DNA of 64,000 bases, from positions 144,938,043-145,002,042 of the forward strand of contig NC_071353.1 in assembly GCF_943734655.1 (NCBI RefSeq), written 5' to 3'. Position 1 is the first letter of the stretch, and each line of letters starts with the position of its first letter. This DNA is from Sabethes cyaneus. Its lineage: Eukaryota; Arthropoda; Insecta; Diptera; Culicidae. The notes under the pieces were generated by a model. It did no database searches, was not told where the DNA came from, and was given only the letters and a program-made list of their open reading frames with translations. Both the position numbers and the translations under genes were made by a program. Of the stretch, positions 22,773 to 35,550 are shown piece after piece.

Positions 22773-25620
22773 GTAAGTTGTCAATTTTATTACCTTTCAT
22801 TTTTCCAACTACGTATAAACAAAGCAGGGAAAAAACAAGGGAAATCGATTTTCTTCCTCCGTCAAACGAGACAAAGACGGCTTCAATAGGGGATGGGAAT
22901 TCAAAGACTTGGGAAGTGACAAACTGCCGCTTGCTAAGCATGGAGCATTCGAATTTGGTTGGAGCTTCAAATTACTGAATACAAAAAAGGGCGTAACGCT
23001 CATCTGTGCTGCATTCGTGGGAATGCCGGAGGGGCCAGAGAACGGTACGGTACGCTTGTTGGGGAAGGGAAAGTATCGTTCATTGGTCGTAAACACGCAC
23101 TCTAGCCAGCCAGCGGCTGCCAAAACTGACGGGCAGTACTGTCGTTATTAGTGGAAGGTTACCTCAGCTTATTCTGAGCTTCGAATCCAATGTGTTCCTT
23201 GCGTGATGGGTTTCGCGTTCGCGTGTTGTTGCATTTCTCCATTGGAAAATTGACAAAACTTTGTCCGTAACTAAAAGACCATGCTGGAAGAGTTAAGTTG
23301 GGTTTTCTCTCTAAAAAATTCATCACTCGATTGAAAAATATCAGGCTACTAAGATGTATATGTCATCTTAAAAAAACCACATTGTTTCCTTAGTAACCAT
23401 CATTAAAAATGTCACGGAGCTCACATGTTTGACAATCTTGACATTCCGTTTGCTCGCCGATTTCTAGCGGCCACACAACAGCGGCCACCGAGTTTCCTTT
23501 TCAACCAAAATTGAACGAATTTAAAAGTCGTTTCATCTAGATTGAGCTTTATTGCGACTCCGTCGTAAATTGCACAACTTTTCAGCTGTGCTGCTGAAAC
23601 CTCTTTCCTTTCCTAACGAAAAATTCCGTTAAAAAATTGCCAGAATTACATCGTCGACAATGTCGATTGAATTTTATTGTCATTGCTCTATCGACGCTCA
23701 AGTTACTGGTCTTCTGTGACGAATCGAACCGGGTTAAACCTAAGTCAAATCAATCGTCTTTATTAGTAAAACATAATCTCACAGACGCGCTCCAAGAATA
23801 AACAGAGAAAATTCACTGATTGACCACGGTCAGAGTGCGTCCATTTTTCTTCCACCCGCATTCGGAAAAATCATTGGTCTGTCTGACCCTTGTCTTAATC
23901 AACACACATAAAGCAGTTTTGCCTCTCCATTTCCGGACACTGTTCGCTAAAATAGGAACGCAATTTCCTATCCAATGCTTGGCCCTGGAGCATGGTTTTT
24001 CGCTATGGTATCGACATCTCCTCCTTGGGAGATCATAAATTGTGGATTCCTTAGGAAGGAAGGGGACCACTATCGCTTGCCGCCCGACGCCGCCGGAAGC
24101 AATAATCGGGAGTTCAACGTCCTTTTGTCGATATTGTTTCAGACAGTAGTTTTTCCGATGCACATATTGACTTTAATCCTGCTCGTTGCTCCTGCCATAA
24201 TGAGCAACATCAACATGGTGGTAGTAATCGTAAATAATGTTGCACCGACTGAAACCGAAGGTATTATTTTCTTTTCGGTATGGATCGACGAAAGTCAAAA
24301 CCAGGTAGGTCCCTGCTTACGCGTGGCATTTATCTTCGACGGAACGGAAGCAATTAAGGCAGCTTCAGTGCACCTTTCCACCTCTGCTGCTGCTGCCGCT
24401 GCTAGCGACATGGGCCAGCGTTCGTTGTGGCTATAGTTCAAACGCTACCGTTCAGTCGTGTACAAACTTTTTCCTCTCCGTTTATTGTCCGGCCAGAACA
24501 CAGGTAGGAGAAAACATTTGCGGTTAAAGTTTTTCCAACTCTGTTCTGAAAGTGAGTTGAAAACAAAAAATTTTTTAATGAAAACTGTCTTCGAGTTGGT
24601 GGTCTGCAAGTCCCAAGGCTCATAGCCGGTGACATTTAGCTGCTCAGTTTAACGTTTGCCCCGTTTGCAACGGTTTCACACGTTCCGGTTGACCACCGTG
24701 CACCCACTAGCAGCGTGGCGAGGCGGTGGCCACCAGATGGGCCGCCGACGGCTCTGAACCGTAACCATTCCCCGTGTTGCCTGTTGTGTGTTGCTGGTGC
24801 TAGTTTGAATGTTACTTACCAGGAGGTAAACCTTTTCATTAAGCCGCACACACCGTACGTACCTGGGGTTCTGGAAGGGACGGAGCGTTCTCCGCTCGCT
24901 CTACGCAGATGAAAGAAACACATGCTGAAAGACAGTTGTACAGGAAATAGGGGCACGGAATAATTGGATATAGATAAAAGTTAATCGTTGTTGCCGGCGA
25001 AGAAAGTGCTACAAACCTGTGCTTTGACGGAGGTTTTCATCGCTGAAGACTTATTTAGGTGATCAACAACACATAGCTCTAGTGGGAGTTCAAGAAAACG
25101 GCGAAACTATAAAATTATTAATGAGAACTACTTTAAAAACTTTGATAATAGATGCATTGTTTTCGCCGTGCTAAAAACCTAAAAGGCTGTTTGGAATAAT
25201 GTTTGTGCAGCAATAAAGAAGTCGTTTTCATGTAGCAATTGTTTTACGTCAAAATTCAAATTAAAAAAAAAGCTGTACTTAAAATCTAACGTATTTTTCC
25301 AACTTTTTTCGCATCATAAAATGGTAACATAGGTATGAGATGGGCGCTGATTCGTTATATATAAACTTAAGCTCAAGTCATTTAATATCTGGGCACACTC
25401 TTTGTTCTACTGCAGCGCTCCCAGTGATCGGAACAGGAATATTTTGACGAACAGACAATTAATTTTGGACATCCGCTTCGAAAATCCGAGGTGATCAGAT
25501 TCAAAAATCTCAAACATTTCCGTGAGCGGCATACTATCGATCTGCAGGATCATAGCAAGGGCTATAGTTGAACTAAGAATCGGAAGCTGCATTTGAAACT
25601 GCGTTGAGAACGATTAGGGC
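22773..25620. other. TE-poor noncoding island
   Basis: Little recognisable repeat and mixed composition. Open frames near 22909 and 23975-24436 have signal-like or alanine-rich stretches but no family signature or splice support. Candidate intronic control DNA. Confidence 0.4.
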
Positions 25621-25639
25621 AAATCCAGGATTGTCAGGG

Positions 25640-26560
25640 TTAGGGTCAGGGTCACCAAGAAATTCAAAGCCACGCAAAGCATCGTCAGAAAGATTCAACT
25701 GTAAGAATGATAGGACACTGAAGCAGTGGATCTAGTGGATAAAAGACGTGCCAGGAAGTTGTACAATGAGGTTCTGTAGTGTAAAATCCCGCTATAGAAG
25801 CACCGCGAGTCTGTCGGCCTGCACTGTCCGATTGTCTAAACTAGACTAATCCACTATTGATACCGAGCCCAATATCTACAGCTTCTAGTTGTGTACAAGT
25901 TGTTGTTGTAGTTGTTTTTACTAAGTGGCTACAGCGTGGCCAGCTCAGTTCGTTAGGCTTAGATATTATAAATAACACATAGTTACATGTAGAATCTATT
26001 CAGCATAGCAATTAGATACAGCATTAGCAACGAAAATTAAACAATATTCTATACCTGACTGCCGCCTTGAACACTACAGGTTCTTACAAAGTACGAAGGA
26101 CGCATCCTCGTGGACGACGAAATTTACGTGAAGATGGACTATGGGAAGCTTCCTGAACGAAAAACCTAGGTTTTTGTGAAAAAAATGGATTCCAAAATGT
26201 ACAAACAAGAGAGCCGTGTCCCATAAAAAATGTATTCTTTTGTACATTAAAGTTCACAATGGGCCTAAACAATTTTGGCCTGATTTGACAAGCTGTCGCT
26301 AGAGCGGAGAAGTACGTACTACAGTGGTATGGAAAGCACGGGGAGGATTTCTTCGAAAAGGACATCAGTCCACTCAACTGCCCTTAATTCCGCCAAAAAA
26401 TATGTGGACAATTGTCAAACAGAATTCAGCATTTCCATGCACTTTTTAGTTATGTTCGACATACACAAAAAGTTTAAAACTATCGATACATCACATTACT
26501 CTAGCTCTAAGGTGCTCGAGACAATCGTAAACGATGCTTTGTTCGCTAGCTGTTAACACT
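25640..26560 (+). mobile_element. Mariner-like transposase remnant (DD37-type)
   Basis: Reads RKLYNEVLTKYEGRILVDDE (across a removed insertion), then IYVKMDYGKLPERKT, KYVLQWYGKHGEDFFEKDIS and PLNCP. These are the first catalytic Asp block and the PPNCP block of the mosquito mariner/ITm branch. Stops and frameshifts make it nonfunctional. A solo LTR splits it at 25775-26078. Confidence 0.78.
25775..26078. mobile_element. Solo LTR, 304 bp, 5-bp target duplication
   Basis: Begins TGTAGTG and ends CACTACA (inverted TGT...ACA ends). Flanked by GGTTC at 25770-25774 and 26079-26083. Removing the LTR and one GGTTC restores NEVLTKYEGR in the mariner frame. A TATTATAAATAA promoter-like block lies at about 25964. 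TG...CA ends with a 5-bp duplication fit a BEL/Pao, Gypsy or Copia solo LTR; the class is undetermined. Confidence 0.85.
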
Positions 26561-26654
26561 ACATCTAGTCAGACCAACATGTGGTTGTTTTTTTTGCATC
26601 CGTTCAGTTTTTATGAATCTCGTTGATTTCGTCTTGCTCTACCTACGCATGAAT

Positions 26655-27020
26655 GAAGCAGTGCTGGAATGTACCCGGACCTGAAAGCAGCGTTTGATCG
26701 GGTTGACCACGGTACCTTCCTTACAAGACTTGAGACAAACTGGGAGTGGCTAAACATACCGTAGGCTAAATTTAAAGATCAGGTCTAAGTTTCCCGGTTC
26801 ATTCAGCAACATCTCTGGCGTACCGCAGGGCAGTAACCTGGAACAACTGCTCTTTTCTTATTTTGTCAATGAACTGTCAGTTGTTCTGCCACCTGACTGT
26901 TGGCCAACGATGCGTATTTATGCCAACGATGTAAAAATCCTTCAGATAATTACAAAGGACTCCGATTGCATTGAACTGCAGCACCTAGTAGGTAGATGTG
27001 CTGATTGGTGCTCGCTCGAC
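26655..27020 (+). mobile_element. Non-LTR RT remnant (Jockey/CR1-like)
   Basis: Motif A YPDLKAAFDRVDHGTFLTRL, motif B SGVPQGSNLEQLLFSYFVNE and motif C IYANDVKIL (YADD changed to YAND) are all readable with frameshifts between them. Dead fragment. Confidence 0.82.
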
Positions 27021-27264
27021 TAACATGCTTACCTATCGTGATTAACTCGAAGTGATTCGTCATCTCCTGCCTATCACTTTTAGCTACTGCAGGCGGGATA
27101 ATTTTTAAATTTTAATCTCAAAACTGTCTTCTTTAAAATCAACCGTACTGTAGGTTATTGTACTATTCATTGATACGGTCTATTTTCGAAGTCGGTGTCG
27201 TGATCCAATGGTGTTATCAACAAATTTTGTATCGCAATCATCGAACCAGTACAGAAAATTTTCG

Positions 27265-27400
27265 GACGTTATGCTCTGCACAGTCTTCCACAGTGAAGCA
27301 TGAAGCACGAAATGTGATGGTCTGTGCGTGAATTAGAGGCCTCATGAAAATCGACGGGATAATGATAGCTTCTGGAGATATCAGCGAAACCAGGAAGGAA
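27265..27400 (+). mobile_element. Tc1-like transposase scrap
   Basis: Reads KHEARNVMVC then LMKIDGIM, matching the KHGGGSVMVWG...IDGIM segment of Tc1 transposases. Confidence 0.55.
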
Positions 27401-27430
27401 TCGGACGAACTTTGAAGAGAAGCTCCGCTC

Positions 27431-28905
27431 GTATTTCAGTAGGAAAACAACCCGAAGTATACCGCCAAGAAGACGAAGTCTTTCTTCCGGTTTTGTCGGA
27501 TGAAACTGCTGCAGCGCGCTGTAATAGCCTCCACAAGGCATGGACCTGAACCACATCAAGGACTTGTGGGTGACAAAACTGGTATTACCAATACAGATAA
27601 CTGTTTTGAAGCCCAGGAGCGCACCTGAGAATAGCTAGGTCCACAATACCTGAAAAATCTGATGGGGAGTATGGGCGAAGTGCCCGCAACTGGATCTAAA
27701 GGGCAAAAGAGACTGTTTTCAATGATTTTGTGGGTAACAATCTTGGTGTGCCCCAGGGAAGTGTATTAAGGTACTTTTTGATTATTGCGTATATTAAGGG
27801 GATATAAACGACCAAAAATGTTGAAAAAATCATTATTTTTTTATCTTAGATTTTAATTCTGCAGTCTTTTCCGCTTATTTTGATACTAAATTTGTAATGA
27901 TCCGACCACGGGAAGTGGCTGAAAAAGGATTATACACATAAGCATTCCAGTGCAGCGTGGAACAACTTCGGCGGAATAAAACACCGCTCCTGGAAAACTA
28001 CGATTTTCAAACTTTATGTACCTTTTTCTCAGAAACTACACAACGTATTGGAACAAACTTTTTTTTTTGTTTTGTTGGTAGTAGCTTGCCAAAGACTTTT
28101 ATAACTTATGAGGTTTGTAAACGAAACACAGCCAGACAAAAAAGAAAAAGAAGACAAAATTTTATTTTTTCAGCCATCTTTTCTTCTTCTATTTCATTTT
28201 TCTTAAGCTGTGTTTTATTTACGACACTCAAAAGTTATAAAAGCCTTTGCCAAGCTACTACCAACAAAACAAAAAAAAGTTTGTTCCAATACGTTGTGTA
28301 GTTTCTGAGAAAAAGGTACATAAAGTTTGAAAATCGTGGTTTTCCAGGAGCGGTGTTTTATTCCGCCGAAGTTGTTCCACGCTGCACTGGAATGCTTATG
28401 TGTATAATCCTTTTTCAGCCACTTCCCGTGGTCGGATCATTACAAATTTAGTATCAAAATAAGCGGAAAAGACTGCAGAATTAAAATCTAAGATAAAAAA
28501 ATAATGATTTTTTCAACATTTTTGGTCGTTTATATCCCCTTAATATACGCAATAATCAAAAAGTACCTTAATACACTTCCCTGGGGCACACCAAGATTGT
28601 TACCCACAAAATCATTGAAAACAGTCTCTTTTGCCTTTCAGATCCAGTTGCGGGCACTTCGCCCATGCTCCCCACCAGGTTTTTCAAGCACTGTGGATCT
28701 AGATCCCGGGCTTCAAAACAGTTATCTGTATTGATAATACCAGTTTTGCCACCTCTGGCATCGAGAATCACCCACAAGTCTTTGATGTGGTTCAGGTCCG
28801 TGCCTTGTGGAGGCTATTACAGCGCGCTGCAGCAGTTTCATCCGACAAAACCGGAAGAAAGACTTCGTCTTCTTGGCGGTACACTTCGGGTTGTTTTCCT
28901 ACTTG
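27431..28905. repeat. 1.47-kb palindrome carrying an RT fragment
   Basis: Left arm (27431-28130) and right arm (28207-28905) are inverse copies over about 700 bases around a spacer of about 75 bases. Checkpoints: GAAAACAACCCGAAGT at about 27442 and its complement near 28890; GATAACTGTTTTGAAGCCC at about 27597 and complement near 28710; GGAACAACTTCGGCGGAAT at about 27959 and complement near 28360. The left arm encodes NNLGVPQGSVL, a LINE motif B. The arms differ by small indels (27592 versus 28745-28775). Confidence 0.85.
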
Positions 28906-29268
28906 ATTTAACTGACTTGATTCCGTATGTTATCTCAGCGATTGCCAAATGGGGGTACGCCAAAAATTTAGCTCGCAGCAAAATAGTATACGGAATTCCG
29001 CCAGAGGGTTCGCGAGCCAGAAAAGGTTGGGAACCACTGAGTTAGTTGATAAATATATACTCTAAATCTGTTGTATTGAAAGGCACTTTCATCTATTTCC
29101 AAAATAATTGACGAATGCGAATAAAAGTTGTAAATGATAACGCAGATTATTCCTTTATTATTTTTATTTAACCAAAGGTAATGCGTCCAATGACTAATAC
29201 CATTTTTTTTGTATGCCAGAAGGGCATTGGGTTAAAAGGCCACTGCGACGACTAATACCATACATCGG
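28906..29268. other. Intergenic, nothing recognised
   Basis: AT-rich noncoding stretch between the palindrome and a Tc1 element. Confidence 0.45.
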
Positions 29269-29270
29269 TG

Positions 29271-30230
29271 TACAAAATAATAGCAGTGCACACCGAATTT
29301 TTTTTTAAAGCTTTACGTTCACTTTCCATTATCATGTACACGAGCGCTATCTATATGTCGTAACATGTATGCTAATATCGTACGCTCTCTAATAAAGTGC
29401 ACTCGACTATTGTACTGTCATCATTCAGCATGCAGAAGGTTATGTTTATTTACTAATAGCAGTGCTCGCAATTCCATCAGAATTTTTAAAGAAATCGCAA
29501 AATATCTACTGAAACAATCTATTAAAGCTATGATTATTATCTTATTCAGTAAATGAACATAATGAATATATATATTCAGGGTATATAAATTTAATTAGCC
29601 AAAATGGGTCGTGGTAAACATTGCTCCGAGGAACTTCGGAACTTGATCCGGCTGCTCTGCTAAAATGATCAAATTGGACTCCAAGACCAGAGAGAAGAGG
29701 TCGGAGACAAAAACTTTCGGATTATCATACTAAATTATTGTTGCGCACATCGAGGAACGATCCATTTCTCACGTCTACAGCGTTGAAACAGGACCTGAAG
29801 TTGGATGTATCAACAGGTACCATCTGAAGAAAGCTCACTAATGCTGGTTTATATGGTAGAAGTCCCCGGAAGACCCCTTTATTAAAACCACGGCACATTC
29901 AGAATAGGATCAAGTTTGCCAAAGAACATATCGCTTGGCCGGTGCCCAAATGGTGCAATATTCTTTGGACGGTCTCCAGACCTCAATCCTGTCGAAAATT
30001 TGTGGAGTGACGTGAAAGCAGCTGTTTTCAGAGGCAAACCAACAACAGTTAATGAACTTTGGCATGTTGTGAAAACTCTATGCCCCGTCGTTGTGCGGCT
30101 GTATTGTCTAACAAAGGGTTTGTTTATTGCACTAGTCTAAAATCAAGGTGATAATCGAAATCAGGCCGGTTTAGCTAGCAGTATTATAATAAACGGACAT
30201 ATTTTCTGTCACGCTGCTATTTTTTGCACA
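29271..30230 (+). mobile_element. Tc1-like element with internal deletion
   Basis: Ends TACAAAATAATAGCAGTG and a right-end relative (CGCTGCTATTTTTTGCAC). A transposase starts at 29604 as MGRGKHCSEELRNLIRLL and keeps KPRHIQNRIKFAKEHI, WCNILW and then SPDLNPVENLWSDVK. The segment between ILW and SPDLNP, which should hold the first two catalytic aspartates, is deleted. The final Glu of the DDE triad (PVENLW) remains. Several stops. Nonautonomous. Confidence 0.85.
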
Positions 30231-30405
30231 TGCAAAATACTACCTGCAAAATGATTAATAAATATATCAACTCTCGCATTGCTTTCTTTTTATAAATTGT
30301 AAAACTGAATTCATCACTGCAATTATTTTGCATATAGGTGTATGTATTGAGAGAGTTACTCAACAAATAAAACGGTATTTGCTGCAGGTTGCAATGGTTT
30401 AATTA

Positions 30406-30874
30406 GGCCATTACAAATATTTAAAAAAGTTTTTGTCCCTCCGGTGTTGAGCCACTGAAGGGGGGGGGTGAAAAAAAAACAAATAGAATTTTTTAATCGA
30501 GCAAAAAAAATATGGATTTTAAGCATTTTTACCTAAAGTTTAAACGTGAAAACCAAATCTATTCTTGCTTTTAATAAATACGTTGTCATTTTTCATGCAA
30601 AAATCTACGAACAAAAAGACAAGAACGAAAGAAAATTTTTTTGACCGAGTTTCGGAAATTCCACTATTTGAACTTCCATTTCTATTTCATGATAGAAGGG
30701 TTACCTCAACTCGTACACTCATTTTACGAGTTTTTCAGGCTGTAGAGCCCACAGACAATTGATTTTATAAAAAAAATTAACCCATATCCTACAAATTATT
30801 TTTTTGCTCCCCGATTTTTCAAGCTAATTTCCAAGGGGGGGTGACAAAAACTTTGAAAATGATTTGCAATGGCC
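30406..30874. mobile_element. PIF/Harbinger-type MITE, 469 bp
   Basis: Inverted ends GGCCATTACAAATATTT and the complement of GGCCATTGCAAATCATTTT, both running into AAAGTTTTTGTC. Flanked by TTA (30403-30405 and 30875-30877). GGCC ends with a TTA duplication are the Harbinger/Tourist pattern. Confidence 0.82.
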
Positions 30875-30877
30875 TTA

Positions 30878-31650
30878 GTGGAACTGGAAACTGGTGGAAA
30901 CAAGCAGTTGATACAATCATATGCAAATTGATAAAAATGATATAAATTATAAATTTGGGGAACAAACCGTTGAACATTTGTGAAATGTCACGTATTGTCG
31001 AAATGTATCTACATATGTAGTTTTACGTCAACCCGTCACTGTCTCTAGCACAGACCTTCATACTTTTTGGCCACAATGAAACACAAATACAATTAATTAT
31101 CATATAGATATGTCGCCTTTCTCAGAATTTCAAGAAATTTTGCATATGGGCATTAGCACATATTCGTACCGAATCGCCTTGTGTGAGGCTATGTGGCGGG
31201 ACCATCATTATCATTTCTCATGATCGATATCGCAAAAAACCACCACGCGGTCGTCCCGGGACCAAGTGACATATGACCACGATGTTTGGGAATCGTGGGC
31301 TTAGAGAAGATTTTCGAAAAAATTCAAGAATTGGTGACAAAATATTGAAAGCAAAAAAGCTATGGCCATTTCAGTGAATTTTGCGGTGCTAAAAATGATG
31401 TAGACTTTTGAGGGGAAAAATATTGAATTCCCGAGCAACCGTATGAGTTTTATTAAACTCTTATTGTGGTTTTAATAACCAATTCTGGTCATAAAACCAT
31501 CATAAGAGTGCTTTAAAACCCAGATAGTTACTTAGGTTGAAACTTAAAATATTCTGTAATTTCTAAAACATTAAAAATATTTGTTTTTTTTTTCACATTT
31601 TTATGGTTTGAGGAAACTGGAGACCGTTATTTTTATATTTTTTTCTAGGA
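30878..31650. other. Intergenic, nothing recognised
   Basis: No gene, terminal repeats or RNA motif supported. Confidence 0.45.
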
Positions 31651-31652
31651 AG

Positions 31653-32375
31653 TTTAGGGGGTATAGTACCTTTTTCACCGTATTTTTTGTCTTATTTCAA
31701 ATAACGCGAAAGGCGAATCGAATCGAGTTTTCTGCATTCAAAACATTGCTTTTTATACTAATATTTACAATTTTGTTTTCATATGGGAACCTCTTTCTCT
31801 TACTCCTACGCGGCTCCTTGAAGATAGTCATTCAAAAAAGACATGAAATGCGGTACCATGGATTGGCGCTGGGGAGCTTATCCGAATTGAAAAATTTCAA
31901 AACGACATGAAAGTATATTAAATTATCTCGTGTTTGACCCATCCTTTTTTTTTAGTTCGAACGCATAGCAAAATGGTGGACATTGAAACATAAAAGTAAG
32001 AATTTTAGTCGAAAAAAATTACTTTTAAGCATTTCTAAAAAATACAAAAATTGCATCATCGAAAAAAGGATGGGTCAAACACTAGATAATTTTGTTGGCT
32101 TTTAAACAAACAAAGAATCATGAGAATTGCTTGAGCCGTTCTTGAGATATTTATGGTACCGACTTTCAAAACCTGGCTTCGAGAAAAACGGCGTTGAAGT
32201 TTTTATTTGCTGTGTAAGTCGCTCCAGATATGCGCGGGACAAATAGCTGCAACTTTGTCAATTATTGGAATTTGTCCAAAAGGCTTCAAACACATATGGT
32301 CATGTTAATCTTTCAAAATAATCAATACAAAAAATTTCGGATTTTAAAAATTGAAAAGGTACTATGCCCCTTTAA
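31653..32375. mobile_element. MITE with GGGGxATAGTACCTTTT ends
   Basis: GGGGGTATAGTACCTTTTTC (31657-31676) is mirrored by GAAAAGGTACTATGCCCC (32353-32370). A second MITE is nested at 31919-32093. Confidence 0.7.
31919..32093. mobile_element. 175-bp nested MITE
   Basis: AAATTATCTCGTGTTTGACC and the complement of AAAATTATCTAGTGTTTGAC at the right, both continuing to CATCC, form its ends. Noncoding. Confidence 0.8.
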
Positions 32376-32385
32376 GATATTTTTA

Positions 32386-33070
32386 ATATCCGGAGTGATT
32401 CGCGATTACGGCGCAACTAGCAAAATGTAAACAATGAGGAATATCACTGTGATAATTTGCAAGTACATTTTCAAGTCGTAGTTTAAATAAAAGTGACAAA
32501 AATCGAGTCTAAAGACATAAATTGGTGTAGAATAAAGCAATCTTATAATTTCACAGCAATATTGCATTAAATCTGTGCATTCAAGCTCAAAATCTAAGTC
32601 TTCTAGTTGAACCCCTTGAAATAAGCCTCAAAGCATTTTTCCAATGAGATTCGCCCAGCACTGTTTCGCCTTGCTTTAATTTTTTTATTTAGTTTCGCCT
32701 GTTTACATGCGCCTGTGTTTTGGAAACAACGCAGTTTCACTCTTTACTATCGCCTGTTTACAAAACGATTTGCAAATAAGCCTGATACTTCATAACAATT
32801 AAAGGGGCTAACCTGCAAATTGTTTATTTGTTTTAATTAAATACTTCTATCGCCCTTCACAAAAAATTTGCTTTAAATAATTCTATCGATGAAAACAGAA
32901 GAAATGATTTTTTTTATTGTTGTTTAATATGGTTTTAACCAGTTGGTCATTCACCAAGAAGAAAGGATTCTTGCCATGGCTATTATCAGTCTTTTTAAGG
33001 CTGATGGTGCAATAAAACTATTTGTTTACATTTTGCTAGGTGCGCCGTAATCGTAAATCACTCCGGATAT
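32386..33070. mobile_element. MITE with 47-base terminal repeats
   Basis: ATATCCGGAGTGATTCGCGA through CAAAATGTAAACA at the left; the right side is the complement with three or four changes (TTTACG for TTCGCG, ACC for AAC). Element length about 685 bp, no coding sequence. Confidence 0.82.
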
Positions 33071-33074
33071 CATA

Positions 33075-35447
33075 GCAAACATTCAGAAATGTTTTTATTG
33101 TTATTAACTAAAAACAATGTTTACCTTTTGCTTTCGCGATAATTTTTTTAAAAAAAGTTGCGATAATGCTATGAAGACGTATAGTGCTTTGTTTTTTCTC
33201 AAGAGAAAACAGATATTGTCGGCAAAAAGGAACCAGAGATGACTGTTATCTTGCCTTGTTTCTTTGCTGTGGTATTCCCCCATACCTTTCCCTACATGGA
33301 CTTATTCTTCCATTCGAGCATGGTAAGAAGCGCCAATCTGTCTCGGTATTTGGAAAATATCAAACTGTTTAGTTTTCAAAACGTAATAAATAAATAAATA
33401 AATCAATAGTTAAAAAATCTTAAGTAATATTCCCTGATTACATCAAAACTAGTACGGCATACAGCTTTATCGAGGAAGTTATAGAAAATTGCAACAATGG
33501 AAAGTAAGGATTTGAAACACAAAAAAGCCAAATATGTTCCTAGAAAAAAAAAGTACTGAATCATCGAGAGACTTGAAATTTTGATAGAATATTTCTCAGA
33601 TTTTCTAGTATAATAAAAGTAAAAAGATGTAAGACTCGATTTGTGGATCAATCTTTTTAAAGACGACATCACATTTTCGGTGTTCAATCAATCAATTTTT
33701 GTGGCATCTGGTTAAAACACACCTAGTGAAGAACGCGTTTTAGACTATTTGGCATTGGACCATTTTTTTCCAGTATTATCTGCAGGTTTTGGAAATGTTC
33801 ATTTTTCTGTTCCTGTCGCGCACTTTTAACACGCAAACAGAAGTTAAATGTAAATCTGTAAAGCCGAAATCTACTACTGGGTTACCACAATCTCTTTATC
33901 CAAAGCAAAGATAAAAATAGTTGCATTCAATTTTCTTCTCCCACAAAGTAGACCAACAAATCTGCGAAACAGAGCAAAATCTCCAATTGCAAAGTGGTTC
34001 GTATCTATAAAATTTCGCCATGGGTCACTGAAGCCAAGCGACCGGAAGAAAACCCATCCGCGGTTCGCGGTGTTCGGTAACATTGTTAGACAATGGATTT
34101 AATCGGTACCCGACCAACCCATTGCTGCACCCATTCGGTCGGACTGCGCCGTCATCTCCGGCGGATAGCGTCATAGTCACGTTCCACCAGCAGAAGACCT
34201 AAGCTGCTGGTGAGATTTTCACTCTGTTTTGCACACGAGCTCTATAATTTGGCACCCGTATCCCTTTCATCGCGGCCATCATCACTTCCCTATCCATGGT
34301 CCGATGCCGGCCAAGACCGGCCCGGCGGAGTTCATTCCATTCCACTGAACAACGGAATTAGACAAAAAAAAAAACAGCGAAGGATGGAGGGAATTGAAAT
34401 ATGTTTCAGCACAACGCAAGATCAACAAGACTGTCATGTCACCGAAGGAACAATGACATTTTCTTCCGTAAGTGTGGGCTCGTGATTGAAATCCAATTTC
34501 TTCCAGCTTAGGGAATTTGTGCTGGCTGGCTGGCGGGTTGTTGTCGTGACGATGGTCGAATTCGGAATCGGTGAGGTGAGAGCATAATGCGCCTCGATTA
34601 CGTGAACAACTGCTGTTTGTTTAGGACCAAATTGGTTACTCATTCTGTTTTGTTATTTCAGCTTCACTGGTCTCCTCTGCTGTATGTATGCCCGAAGCGG
34701 AAGCAAAAGGTGATTAGTTGTTGATTTCGGTTTCGACTCGCACTGATTTGTAAAGGGATATCTTAGGGGGAAATGGAGGAGAAAATATCGCACATGACAT
34801 GTGATTGCGCTCAACGACTCCGGCTCCGATTCCGGCTGGCCGCTGCGTCGCCACCCCCGTACTAAACCGACCAGTTGGTGGTTCAATTTATTAATAGAAG
34901 TAATCGGCTTATGTATGCGACTTTCACCACAACTGAACCGGTCCAAGTTCTCTACCGTCGCGTCGGTCGAGATGGGATCGACAATTTGCTCAGATCGAGA
35001 ATCGGTATGTGCAGTGCATGGAAGTATGGGGAAGCATCTTCGTTTTGGTTGGACGACATACGACGGTTATGCGCTAGCACCACCTAGTCGCAGTTGATTT
35101 ACGTGGAATTTCAACTTGAATGAAAAGTGGATGTGTGCGGGTCTATGCCAAAGCCAAGAGCTGAGCCGCGACTAAAAACATCTGTCGTAAAAGCGGTTAC
35201 GCGATATTTTTGCGTGACCTTGGTGCATGGTTTGTTAGGGATGACGTTGGGCGCACTACGGACGGACGGACGGTACACGTACCTACTGGGATAACATCTG
35301 TGTACATAAACGTTTTAATGGTTTCTAGTACAAGCATAAGCAAAACCACTTTCGTTTGGACTGATTGGTTGTTACTGTTCTGGTTGCAACTCGAACCAAA
35401 GATAATGCCGTCATGAAATTGTTATCACTAAAAGGTTATGAATTGAT
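33075..35447. other. Noncoding; TE-poor island at 33.9-35.4 kb
   Basis: 33.1-33.8 kb is AT-rich with nothing recognisable. 33.9-35.4 kb is GC-richer and lacks terminal repeats or transposon frames. It has overlapping open frames on both strands without family motifs. Candidate conserved intronic or regulatory DNA. Confidence 0.4.
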
Positions 35448-35448
35448 G

Positions 35449-35550
35449 GATAAGAAATATAAATATTTAGTTCGAAAATTTTCCAATTTCCATGAAAAAA
35501 TTGAAGGAGGTTGCCCATAAATGCTCCTTTGGTTTGTTTATAAAAAACTA
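35449..35550 (+). repeat. Left copy of a 103-bp direct repeat
   Basis: Runs from TGGATAAG to GTTTATAAAAAA and matches 41479-41580 with only a handful of differences; AAGGAGGTTGCCCATAAATG is identical. The repeat block 35551-41478 lies exactly between the two copies. Confidence 0.88.

Noticed and set aside
23975..24436. 153-codon frame with a signal-like start and alanine run
   Set aside because: No homology recognisable, no splice context, and low-complexity end; likely chance in a TE-poor noncoding region.
28665..29045. 126-codon frame with MWFRSVPCGGYYSALQQ
   Set aside because: Lies in the right arm of the palindrome and is mirrored in the left arm; consistent with LINE-derived inverted DNA, not a gene.
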